In this document: positions 1-4,768 of the stretch, piece after piece
Layout: the number at the start of each line of letters is the position of its first letter
How positions within the stretch are numbered: the stretch's first letter is position 1
NCBI GenBank assembly: GCA_937873555.1
Contig: CALMWN010000461.1
Coordinates: 1 to 5,235 of the forward strand
Source of the DNA: an uncultured Clostridia bacterium
GTDB lineage: Bacteria; Bacillota; Clostridia; Acetivibrionales; CALMWN01
DNA length: 5,235 nt
Direction of reading: 5' to 3'
The notes under the pieces: model-generated
Told to the model about the DNA's origin: nothing
The model's database searches: none
Seen by the model: the letters and a program-made list of their open reading frames with translations, nothing else
Translations under genes and position numbers: made by a program

Positions 1-2
1 AA

Positions 3-644
3 GTAGAAGGCTTTGGATGGAAGACTCCACCCGAAGCCCGTACTGAGTATAAAGGCTGGAAACCCATGTTCCCCGGCTGCCTGTTCGGAGGTCCCTCATT
101 TATTCAGTTTGGTCAGGATAACAGCGAAGCTGTTGACGAGTACGTTTATGCAATTTCAGGCGACCATTGGGATAACGGCAGTGAAATGAGGCTTGGAAGA
201 GTACATAAAGAGAAAATCATGGATAGGGACGCTTGGGAATTTGCCATTCCTTTGGATGACGGTGGAGTGAAATGGGTAAAAGAGCTTGAAGAGTCTGAGC
301 CTGTTTTAACTATAGAGGGGCACTTAAGCTTGCCCGAAATGGTTTACATTCCATCTATTAAAAAATACCTGCTCGTAACATGGGCACTTCATACTGACTT
401 TGATGCCAAGGATGGCAGTGAGCTGACTCTACTTGAAGCTGATAACCCATGGGGTCCGTTTAAATTGGTATATTATGAATGGATGTGGTATAAGGAAGAG
501 GCCTCACCATATACACCCAGAATACCCCTCAAATGGTTTGATTATGAAAATCTTTCTGGTTGGTTACTGCATTCAGGTAACTGGCAGACCCAAATTCCTT
601 ACTATCTGCCACAGGTACGCCCTTTTAAGTTGGTAACAAGATGA
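3..644 (+). CDS. C-terminal part of a DUF4185/beta-propeller glycosidase-like protein (5' end outside window)
   Basis: The frame is open from the left edge (first full codon at base 3) to the TGA at 642-644, giving 213 visible residues; the ATG at 66 is internal, since coding sequence continues upstream of it without a stop. The protein is rich in Trp, Tyr and acidic residues. It has repeating blade-like segments such as YVYAISGDHWDNGSEMRLGR, followed by a DRDAWEF stretch and SLPEMVYIPSIKKYLLVTW. This pattern (strand, 'looks like' linker, then 'E-VYIP-KKYLL') resembles the DUF4185 and five-bladed propeller glycoside hydrolase-like families, which bind or cleave carbohydrate. That is family knowledge from visual resemblance, and no catalytic residue can be assigned. 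Any signal peptide would lie outside the window. The end is complete: the C-terminus QVRPFKLVTR is followed at once by IS DNA, whose end lies about 18 bases downstream, so the IS inserted just after the gene rather than into it. Confidence 0.6.
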   Translation, partial: VEGFGWKTPPEARTEYKGWKPMFPGCLFGGPSFIQFGQDNSEAVDEYVYAISGDHWDNGSEMRLGRVHKEKIMDRDAWEFAIPLDDGGVKWVKELEESEPVLTIEGHLSLPEMVYIPSIKKYLLVTWALHTDFDAKDGSELTLLEADNPWGPFKLVYYEWMWYKEEASPYTPRIPLKWFDYENLSGWLLHSGNWQTQIPYYLPQVRPFKLVTR

Positions 645-687
645 TTAATTTCGGTTAGTATGGCACTGTGAAGAAGTCTGAAGTCTG

Positions 688-716
688 AAAAAACAGCTTC
701 TATGATCATAGAAGCT
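688..716 (-). terminator. Rho-independent terminator for the IS1182 transposase strand
   Basis: Bases 695-716 form a perfect 22-base palindrome with arms AGCTTCTATGA and TCATAGAAGCT (in practice a 9-bp stem with a GATC loop). Read on the minus strand it is followed by G and then six T (688-693), the classic layout of an intrinsic terminator. It lies about 60 bases downstream of the transposase stop at 774-776. On the plus strand no T-tract follows, so it should act only on minus-strand transcripts. Confidence 0.7.
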
Positions 717-728
717 CAGGTTAATGAC

Positions 729-767
729 AAACCACTAAGTTTCCAGCTTGGTGGTTTTTACTTTTAT
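729..767 (+). terminator. Rho-independent terminator facing the upstream plus-strand gene
   Basis: The arms AAACCACTAAG (729-739) and CTTGGTGGTTT (747-757) pair over 11 bp with one G-U pair and a 7-base loop, and are followed by TTTTT and further T-rich sequence to about 767. It would stop transcripts leaving the gene that ends at 644. It appears to lie inside the IS rather than in the host gene's own trailer, so it may have arrived with the IS and shield the element from read-through. Confidence 0.65.
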
Positions 768-773
768 TTACAC

Positions 774-2202
774 TTAGCTTTCCAGTGTTATGTATGGTTT
801 ATTAAATAAATCCATAAGTTGAGAGTTATGGGTTCTAATTTGGTAAAGAGAGCGCCCATCCAGTACCATGGCGATCTTCTTTATGTTCTGGGCAACCGCC
901 GTAAGCAGGCATTGCTCGCGTACGGCGGCTAACCCACGCAAACGGCAATAGCGAAGCCCATGCAGTTCCTTTGAATCTGCGAAGCTTCGCTCAACGGTTT
1001 CCTTTCTTTTTTTGTAGATTTGTTTGCCCTTTTCCGTTTTGGTGAAGGCATAAATCTGGTCTTTGTAGCCTTCCCAAACATGCCGGTAAACGGTTCTCCG
1101 TTGGTTTTTCCCTATAAGGCATTTATCACGCCGATTACAATTCTGAAAATCCTCAACATCACTGACATATTCCTTACTACCAGCCCTGGTCGTTGTTTTG
1201 TACTTTAATGCCCGAAGACCTGGGCAAACACATAGATCTAATTCTTTAACATACTGGAAATTATACTTATGGTACTTACCTTTTGCATGGGCCCAAGTCT
1301 TGAGCCAATAGCCCCTTGTATCTCTCTGTCTGCTAATCCTTTACATATGGGGTTTGTGAAATACCCTGCATCTAAACCTGCGAATCTTACTTCAAACCCA
1401 AACCGTTCAACCTGTCTATCCAGCCTACTAAGATACGGGTCCACGTCGTTGACATTTCCAGGAGTAACATGGACATCCGTAATGATATTGTACTTAATAT
1501 CTACCGTCCTATGGTCCAGATAAAAGAAACCTTTAGGCTTTCCGTCCCTCACCATGTACCCACTTTCCGGATCTGTGGTGCTGGTCTTGGTTTTCACTAA
1601 TTCAGGCTTGTGGTCTTTTTTTTTAACGGTTTCTTCCCATGAGCCTCCCGGTCCTCATCAATCGCCTTATCTAGATCTTCCACATAGTCTTTCACCGACC
1701 TTTCTACTTCCTGCTCAATGAATTTCCTTTTGTTTGCATTCGCCTTTAAGTGCGTTGAATCCGTGTAAAGAACCTTACCACTTACCAGTTTGTGTTCCAT
1801 CGCCTGAAGCACAATGTTATCAAATATCTGCTGGAATATATCAGTTCCGTTAAATCTGCGCCTCCTGTTCTGGCTGATCGTCGAGTCATCAATAATTTTA
1901 TCTGTAAGCCCATAGCCCAAGAACCACCGATATGCAACATTTACTTGTACTTCTCTTATGATCTGTCTTTCAGACCTTATCCCATACAAATACCCTAAAA
2001 GAAGTATTTTTACAAGTATTTTCGGATCAACGGCCGGTCTACCGTTATCATGGCAGTACAAATCCTTCACCAACTCATCGATGAATGAAAAATCTATATA
2101 TTTATTGATCTTCCTTAAAAGATGGTCTTGCGGAACCAAACTCTCCAGGCTGACAAATTCATATCCAGTTAAATCTACGTTCTTATCTCTAATATTTAGC
2201 AT
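774..2202 (-). pseudogene. IS1182-family DDE transposase, broken by two frameshifts
   Basis: The ATG at 2202 follows a strong ribosome binding site (AAAGGGGG, 7 bases upstream). Frame 1 runs to a stop at 1597-1599 and carries the N-terminal DUF772-like helical region and the first catalytic Asp (VLYTDSTHLKA, residue 148). Frame 2 (about 1624 to 1238) carries DPESGYMVRDGKPKGFF and the second Asp (FAGLDAGYF). Frame 3 (about 1291 to the TAA at 774-776), which has no start of its own, carries the zinc-ligand-like Cys region, the catalytic Glu in KKRKETVERSFADSK and the family C-terminus ending NKPYITLES. Both shifts equal the loss of one base: at a run of nine A (1616-1624), and at the GGG/CCC block (1289-1294), where one more C would read ...LGPHAKGKYHKY.... 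Repaired, it would be 476 residues, normal for the family. All three catalytic residues survive but never in one frame. The A9 run could slip; the second break is not at a recognisable slippery site, so the copy is probably dead, or the assembly has homopolymer errors. Confidence 0.9.
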
Positions 2203-2264
2203 TGTGTATCCCCCTTTCGAGGCTCTATTGTACTACACAACGCATTCCTTTTCTTTGGTAAGTA

Positions 2265-2341
2265 ATCGGATAGGAGGCTACTAATTATTTTAGTAGCCGA
2301 CCTTCCACACCACCGTACGTACCGTCCGGTATACGGCGGTT
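2265..2341 (-). ncRNA. Group II intron domains V and VI with 3' splice site
   Basis: Read on the minus strand, domain V spans 2340-2309. The lower stem ACCGCCGTA pairs with TACGGTGGT (9 bp, one G-U), enclosing a CG two-base bulge and an upper stem TACC/GGTA with loop GGAC. The catalytic triad appears as CGC, a known variant of AGC in some bacterial introns. Domain VI follows: GGAAGG (2306-2301), then GGCTACTAA (2298-2290), loop AATAA, TTAGTAGCC (2284-2276), then CCT-A-TCC. Here CCT pairs with AGG and TCC with GGA, leaving A2271 as a single bulged base, the expected branch point. Six bases later comes GAT, fitting the AY 3' intron end at 2265. The fold was drawn by hand but every pair was checked. 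Confidence 0.87.
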
Positions 2342-2349
2342 CCCATAGT

Positions 2350-2976
2350 TTAGGCCTTTACAGACTTACAAACGTCTAAGAAAAATGTATATCCCGCTTT
2401 TCGTAACCGATTATCGGTTACTGCTAGGGTCAGAACATGGCTATTGGCGACATGCCAGTAGCCTTTTCTTGTGTTGGCAAACTTAATGGCAGTCCTGTGG
2501 TCAAGCCCAAACCTTCTGAGCATTGTATATCTGGTTCGTATCTTTTTCCATTGCTTCCAAATATACATGCGCAGTCTTCTACGAAGCCATTGGTCTGTTT
2601 CCTCAAGCAATTTCTTCATGTCGGCAAGTTTGAAGTAGTTCACCCATCCCGTTATGAATTGTTTCAGTTTGAGCTTTAGCAAATCATATCCAAACCCACT
2701 ATTTCTAGAAGTTGTCTCTTTTACTTTTGCTCTCATCTTACCTATGCTTTTGGCATGGACTCGGAATCGAATACCATCTTTTGATGAGTAGAATCCATAT
2801 CCGAGGAATTTTATTTTTCCAATGTAGGCTACTGTTGTTTTCTCCCTGTTAACCTTGAGAAGCAGCTTATTCTCAGTAAATGGCAGAATATGCTCCAACA
2901 TTCTCTGAGCACTTCTCTTGGTCTTAGCAAAGAGCAGCATATCGTCCGCATACCGCACAAATCTTATTCCCCGTCT
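2350..2976 (-). pseudogene. Group II intron reverse transcriptase/maturase, N-terminally truncated
   Basis: A 208-residue remnant ends at a stop at 2350-2352. It begins RRGIRFVRYADDMLLFAKTK, so the YADD polymerase motif (RT block 5) is at residues 9-12 and everything before it is gone. RT blocks 6 and 7 follow (LLLKVNREKTTVAYIGKIKFLGY), then the thumb/maturase X region: LLKLKLKQFITGWVNYFKLAD, WLRRRLRMYIWKQWKKIRTRY, and the characteristic FANTRKGYWHVANS near the C-terminus. No zinc-finger endonuclease follows. Family proteins run from about 420 residues, so roughly half is missing. A GTG at 2958 could begin a shorter frame, but there is no good ribosome binding site for it. The protein would normally reverse-transcribe and help fold the intron RNA; this piece lacks two of the three catalytic aspartates. 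Confidence 0.92.
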
Positions 2977-3017
2977 TGACCCATACCCGACTTGCCGGAC
3001 ACAGCTAAGTTAGGATA
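2977..3017. repeat. IS3 left terminal inverted repeat
   Basis: The outer tip is TGACCCATACCC. The inner block 2996-3017 (CGGACAC, five bases, AGTTAGGATA) matches the complement of 4436-4457 at 18 of 22 positions. The outer 19 bases match poorly (7 of 19) but share the TG tip. The inner part overlaps the likely -10 region of the transposase promoter. Confidence 0.8.
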
Positions 3018-3035
3018 CAATATAGCTGTGGGGGG
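2992..3035 (+). promoter_or_regulatory. Putative OrfA promoter inside a leader inverted repeat, with ribosome binding site
   Basis: TTGCCG (2992-2997), an 18-base spacer and TACAAT (3016-3021) make a modest sigma-70-type promoter partly inside the terminal repeat. An 8-bp perfect inverted repeat, CACAGCTA (3000-3007) and TAGCTGTG (3023-3030), brackets the -10 box, and the G-rich ribosome binding site (GGGGGG, about 3030-3035) touches its right arm. Only a transcript that starts upstream contains both arms, so the hairpin could bury the start region in read-through RNA but not in the element's own mRNA. That role is inferred by analogy with other IS elements. Confidence 0.45.
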
Positions 3036-3042
3036 AAACCAG

Positions 3043-3333
3043 ATGAAAAATAATGGTAAACGTTATAATGAAGAATTCAAGTCCGACATAATCCGGTTAG
3101 TACGGGAAGAAAAACGTTCTGTGTCAAGCATCGTCAAGGACTTTGGTGTCAATGACCAAACAGTCAGGAACTGGCTTAAAGAAAGCAAGGACAAGCAAGA
3201 TCCTGATAAAGTAAGAATAGCAGAATTGGAGGCAGAACTCAAGGAGGCCAAGAAAAAATTGGCAGATAGTGAGTTGACTATAGATATACTAAAAAAAGCT
3301 ACGGCCATCTTCGCCCAGAACAACCGGAGGTAA
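3043..3333 (+). CDS. IS3-family transposase OrfA (helix-turn-helix DNA-binding protein)
   Basis: 96 residues from the ATG at 3043, chosen because GGGGGGAAA lies 5-12 bases upstream; the open frame further upstream runs through the terminal repeat and is not a gene. The N-terminal half, KRYNEEFKSDIIRLV...SVSSIVKDFGVNDQTVRNWLKE, is a typical HTH_Tnp_1 domain (residues about 5-50). The C-terminal half (about 58-90) is a leucine-zipper-like coiled coil: IAELEAELKEAKKKLADSEL. OrfA binds the terminal repeats and, made alone, usually dampens transposition. The frame ends at TAA 3331-3333. A run of seven A at 3291-3297 allows a -1 shift into OrfB, giving the full transposase. The length is normal and no damage is visible. 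Confidence 0.93.
   Translation: MKNNGKRYNEEFKSDIIRLVREEKRSVSSIVKDFGVNDQTVRNWLKESKDKQDPDKVRIAELEAELKEAKKKLADSELTIDILKKATAIFAQNNRR
3291..3298 (+). other. Programmed -1 ribosomal frameshift site (A7G) joining OrfA and OrfB
   Basis: The OrfA codons CTA AAA AAA GCT contain the heptamer A AAA AAA followed by G. Slipping back one base gives ...LTIDILKK-SYGHLRPEQPE..., which joins the OrfA zipper to the OrfB frame; the OrfB frame is open from 3273, upstream of this site. This is the standard IS3-family arrangement. No clear stimulatory hairpin was found just downstream. An SD-like AAGGAGG at 3241-3247 is too far upstream to be the usual stimulator. Confidence 0.85.
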
Positions 3334-4211
3334 TATATAAGATAGTAAAGAAGGAAAGCAGCTCCGACTGCCCGGTTGAGAAGATGTGCCAGATACTTGA
3401 AATATCAAGGAGCGGCTATTATGATTGGGATGGACGAGGTCCAAGTGAGAGGGAAAAGACGAACGAGAAAATCCTGAAAGTATTAAAAGACAGTCATGCC
3501 AAAGCTGAAGGGATGATAGGCCTGGATAAATTATGGGACGATGTAAAAGAGGCAGGATTTCGGTGTGGACGCAACAGGGTTTACAACCTTCAGAAAGCTC
3601 ACAACCTATATAGTGTGAGAAAGAAGCCTTTCAGGGTGTGTATAACTGACTCCAATCATGATTTGCCCAAAGCTCCAAACCTTCTAAATCAAGACTTTAA
3701 GGTAGATAAACCCAATGCAGTGTGGGTTACAGATATAACGCAATTTATTACGGAACGAGGAAAGCTTTATCTTGCAACAATAAAGGATATATTTCACAAA
3801 GAGATAGTAGGTTGGGCCCTTGCACCACATATGAGGGCTGAGCTGTGCATTGAGGCATTACAAAATGCAGTAATGAGGCACAGACCACCAAAAGGCTTGA
3901 TACATCATTCAGATCAAGGAAGTCAGTATTGCAGCAAGGAATATATAGAGGAACTTGAAAAGTACGGAATGGTAAGAAGTATGAGTCGTAGGGGAAATTG
4001 TTGGGACAACGCATGTGCAGAAACCTTTTTCAGCACAATCAAGTCAGAAAGGCTTCATCACAGTGCTTACAAGAATTTTGAGGAAGCAAGGAAAGATATT
4101 TTCTGGTATATAGAATACTTCTATAACCGGAAAAGAAGGCATGCAGCACTTGGTAACCTTACTCCTGAAGCATTTTTGAGAAAGTATTATGAAGAGAAAA
4201 AAGCAGCTTGA
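3297..4211 (+). CDS. IS3-family transposase OrfB / catalytic part of the OrfAB fusion
   Basis: This is the catalytic half of the transposase, given from the frameshift point to the TGA at 4209-4211 (304 residues; about 389 in the OrfAB fusion). The first part (KIVKKES...CPVEKMCQILEISRSGYYDW) is the HTH_21-type region. The integrase core (rve) follows from NAVWVTDITQF. The triad is visible: Asp in VTDIT (231 of the fusion), Asp in HHSDQGSQY (291) and Glu in NACAETFFSTIK (327), which gives DD(35)E spacing. The C-terminus YNRKRRHAALGNLTPEAF is the family signature. OrfB has no good ATG near its real beginning: the one at 3384 lies inside the conserved domain, and GGAGG at 3326-3330 overlaps the OrfA stop but points only at ATA codons. 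Expression through the -1 shift is therefore likely. No stop or shift breaks the frame, so the enzyme may be active. Confidence 0.93.
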   Translation, partial: SYGHLRPEQPEVIYKIVKKESSSDCPVEKMCQILEISRSGYYDWDGRGPSEREKTNEKILKVLKDSHAKAEGMIGLDKLWDDVKEAGFRCGRNRVYNLQKAHNLYSVRKKPFRVCITDSNHDLPKAPNLLNQDFKVDKPNAVWVTDITQFITERGKLYLATIKDIFHKEIVGWALAPHMRAELCIEALQNAVMRHRPPKGLIHHSDQGSQYCSKEYIEELEKYGMVRSMSRRGNCWDNACAETFFSTIKSERLHHSAYKNFEEARKDIFWYIEYFYNRKRRHAALGNLTPEAFLRKYYEEKKAA

Positions 4212-4216
4212 GAACA

Positions 4217-4377
4217 CTGTAGAGCGTTTATGCCGCGAAAGCCTCTTGATAATGAGTGCTGGCATGTTAGGCTGTGATGCGGGGCATCAACCATTCTACA
4301 GAGGCATTCTTCTTGTTCAGCATGGGGGATGGCCCTGATGCCCCAAAACATGCCGGTGGAGGCTCATTGTCAAGAGG
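4217..4377 (+). ncRNA. Long nested fold-back in the IS3 3' non-coding tail (possible structured RNA or MITE)
   Basis: Helix 1: 4242-4256 (CCTCTTGATAATGAG) with 4363-4377, 15 bp including one G-U. Helix 2: 4257-4268 with 4347-4358, 12 bp including GGCATGTT/AACATGCC, stacked on helix 1 across a four-base GAGG bulge. Helix 3: 4281-4289 (GGGGCATCA) with 4336-4344, 9 bp perfect. Helix 4: 4291-4296 with 4327-4332, 6 bp with one G-U. The apical loop is about 30 bases. CTGTAGAG at 4217-4224 can pair with TTCTACAG at 4294-4301, a possible pseudoknot reaching from just after the OrfB stop into the apex. No U-run follows the base of the stem, so it is not an intrinsic terminator, and no open frame fits it. 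That the fold exists is plain from the bases; that it is transcribed and acts as RNA is inference. Confidence 0.5.
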
Positions 4378-4435
4378 ATCGTGGAATAAATGCGAGAAAA
4401 ATTGAATGATAGTGAAAACGTGAGAAAAACGAAGA
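4378..4435 (+). other. Purine-rich non-coding spacer before the IS3 right end
   Basis: A short A- and G-rich stretch with the octamer GAGAAAAA twice (4394-4401 and 4422-4429, 28 bases apart) and a related GTGAAAACG between them. No gene is visible. Internal repeats near an IS end can be transposase contact sites, but nothing here proves that. Confidence 0.3.
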
Positions 4436-4476
4436 TATCCTAACTCTGGAGTGTCCGTTTTTTCGAATAAATAACA
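4436..4476. repeat. IS3 right terminal inverted repeat
   Basis: TATCCTAACT, five bases, then GTGTCCG (4436-4457) is the complement of the left inner repeat at 18 of 22 positions. The element ends CA at 4475-4476, the complement of the TG tip, at the same 19-base distance from the conserved block as on the left. The outer part is AT-rich and diverged from the left copy. Confidence 0.75.
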
Positions 4477-4509
4477 GTCAATTACAAGTATCAAACTTAG
4501 TAATTGACT
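4464..4509 (-). terminator. AT-rich hairpin downstream of the two minus-strand genes, probable terminator
   Basis: The 10-base arms AGTCAATTAC (4476-4485) and GTAATTGACT (4500-4509) are perfectly complementary with a 14-base loop. On the minus strand the hairpin lies about 44 bases after the stop of the small gene at 4553 and is followed by the T-rich GTTATTTATT, which is supplied by the IS3 end. The stem has few GC pairs, so termination may be weak. On the plus strand it is followed by ATTATTTTAAGGACTTTTT and might also act for that strand. Confidence 0.45.
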
Positions 4510-4552
4510 ATTATTTTAAGGACTTTTTAATCTTAACTTAATGACATTGGGC

Positions 4553-4747
4553 TCAGGTCCGGCTTTTCTTTTTCCTCTTAAGATCAGTCTTTTCTTGCCT
4601 CATTTCTTCCCGCATTCTATTTAAAATTATTTTTGCTAAAGGATCAAAAGACCGTAAATACTCTTCCTCAGTGAGCTCAATAGGATCACGAAAGGACTTT
4701 TCACCAGTCTTTCTGTCTGTGCTTATTGTCCGATAATATACAGGCAT
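4553..4747 (-). CDS. Small basic protein of unknown function, second gene of a two-gene operon
   Basis: 64 residues from the ATG at 4747. That start was chosen because AGGAGGG (4754-4760) lies 6 bases upstream; a TTG at 4765 in the same frame precedes this ribosome binding site and is not the start. The sequence opens MPVYYRTISTDRKTGEKSFRD, followed by a helical acidic-then-basic stretch IELTEEEYLRSFDPLAKIIL and a strongly basic tail ending KRKKKSRT. There is no signal peptide, membrane segment or Cys pair. The gene follows the upstream stop by 21 bases, so the two are very likely co-transcribed. I do not recognise the family. The basic tail would suit nucleic-acid binding, but that is a guess. 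Use of a near-perfect Shine-Dalgarno argues for a real gene. Confidence 0.6.
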   Translation of the reverse strand: MPVYYRTISTDRKTGEKSFRDPIELTEEEYLRSFDPLAKIILNRMREEMRQEKTDLKRKKKSRT

Positions 4748-4768
4748 TTGTATCCCTCCTGCCAAAGA

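Larger units (their letters stand above)
662..2244 (-). mobile_element. IS1182-family insertion sequence, degenerate
   Basis: The element is defined by the broken IS1182-type transposase at 774-2202. The ends are approximate. A weak inverted match exists between GCACTGTGAAGAAG (663-676) and the complement of 2230-2243 (GCGTTGTGTAGTAC), 9 of 14 identical. These lie 18 bases after the neighbouring gene's stop and about 28 bases before the transposase start, where terminal repeats are expected. No target duplication is evident. Between the left end and the transposase stop lie two intrinsic terminators. A group II intron fragment adjoins the right end on the same strand, about 20 bases away. The presence of an IS1182-type element is secure; the exact borders are not. 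Confidence 0.55.
2265..2976 (-). mobile_element. Group II intron, 3' fragment (5' half lost)
   Basis: On the minus strand this holds the second half of a group II intron reverse transcriptase, followed by intron domains V and VI and a plausible 3' splice site. The 5' boundary is abrupt: the reverse transcriptase is family-like back to the codon at 2976-2974 (RRGIRFVRYADD), and the next base belongs to the IS3-family element. Domains I-IV and RT blocks 0-4 are absent from the window. The 3' end falls at about 2265 (sequence GAT), with the 3' exon TACTTACCAAAG running toward the IS1182 copy. The encoded protein has no HNH endonuclease after the maturase region, as in several bacterial intron classes (C to F). 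Without its 5' half it cannot splice or move by itself. Confidence 0.88.
2977..4476 (+). mobile_element. IS3-family insertion sequence, apparently complete (1500 bp)
   Basis: The element contains OrfA, OrfB and a -1 frameshift signal in the standard IS3 arrangement. The ends were set by their terminal repeats: both begin TG and in both the conserved CGGACAC block lies 19 bases inward. The left end TGACCCATACCC...CGGACACAG resembles the classical IS3 end. A clean target duplication is not present: the left flank is GTCT (2973-2976) and the right flank GTCA (4477-4480), at best an imperfect 3-4 base match. It interrupts the group II intron on its left, but unrelated DNA lies on its right. An unusual point is the 265-base non-coding tail after OrfB, which holds a long fold-back. 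Transposition in this family proceeds through a circular intermediate made by the OrfAB fusion. Confidence 0.85.

Noticed and set aside
674..687. Tandem heptamer AAGTCTG x2
   Set aside because: Two adjacent copies of a 7-base unit with no further repeats; likely chance or minor slippage near the IS end, and not a CRISPR or iteron array.
1020..1208. Plus-strand open frame of 62 codons
   Set aside because: It lies antisense to the third frame of the IS1182 transposase, which has clear family motifs; it has no ribosome binding site or recognisable product.
2992..3042. In-frame extension of OrfA upstream to a TTG at 2992
   Set aside because: It would translate the terminal repeat and promoter; the ATG at 3043 has the G-rich ribosome binding site and matches the usual OrfA length.
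3384..3386. ATG at 3384 as the OrfB start
   Set aside because: The conserved N-terminal region of OrfB extends upstream of it, and the frame is open back to 3273, beyond the frameshift site.
4242..4377. The long IS3-tail hairpin as an intrinsic terminator or an integron attC site
   Set aside because: No U-tract follows the stem, and the arms lack the attC core sequences (RYYYAAC/GTTRRRY) at the base.
2973..4480. GTC(T/A) as a definite IS3 target duplication
   Set aside because: The four-base flanks differ at one position, and a three-base GTC match would need the left end shifted by one base from the TG tip.
4267..4494. Minus-strand open frame across the IS3 tail (75 codons)
   Set aside because: It runs through the fold-back and the right terminal repeat and has no ribosome binding site or family-like sequence; an open frame here is expected by chance.
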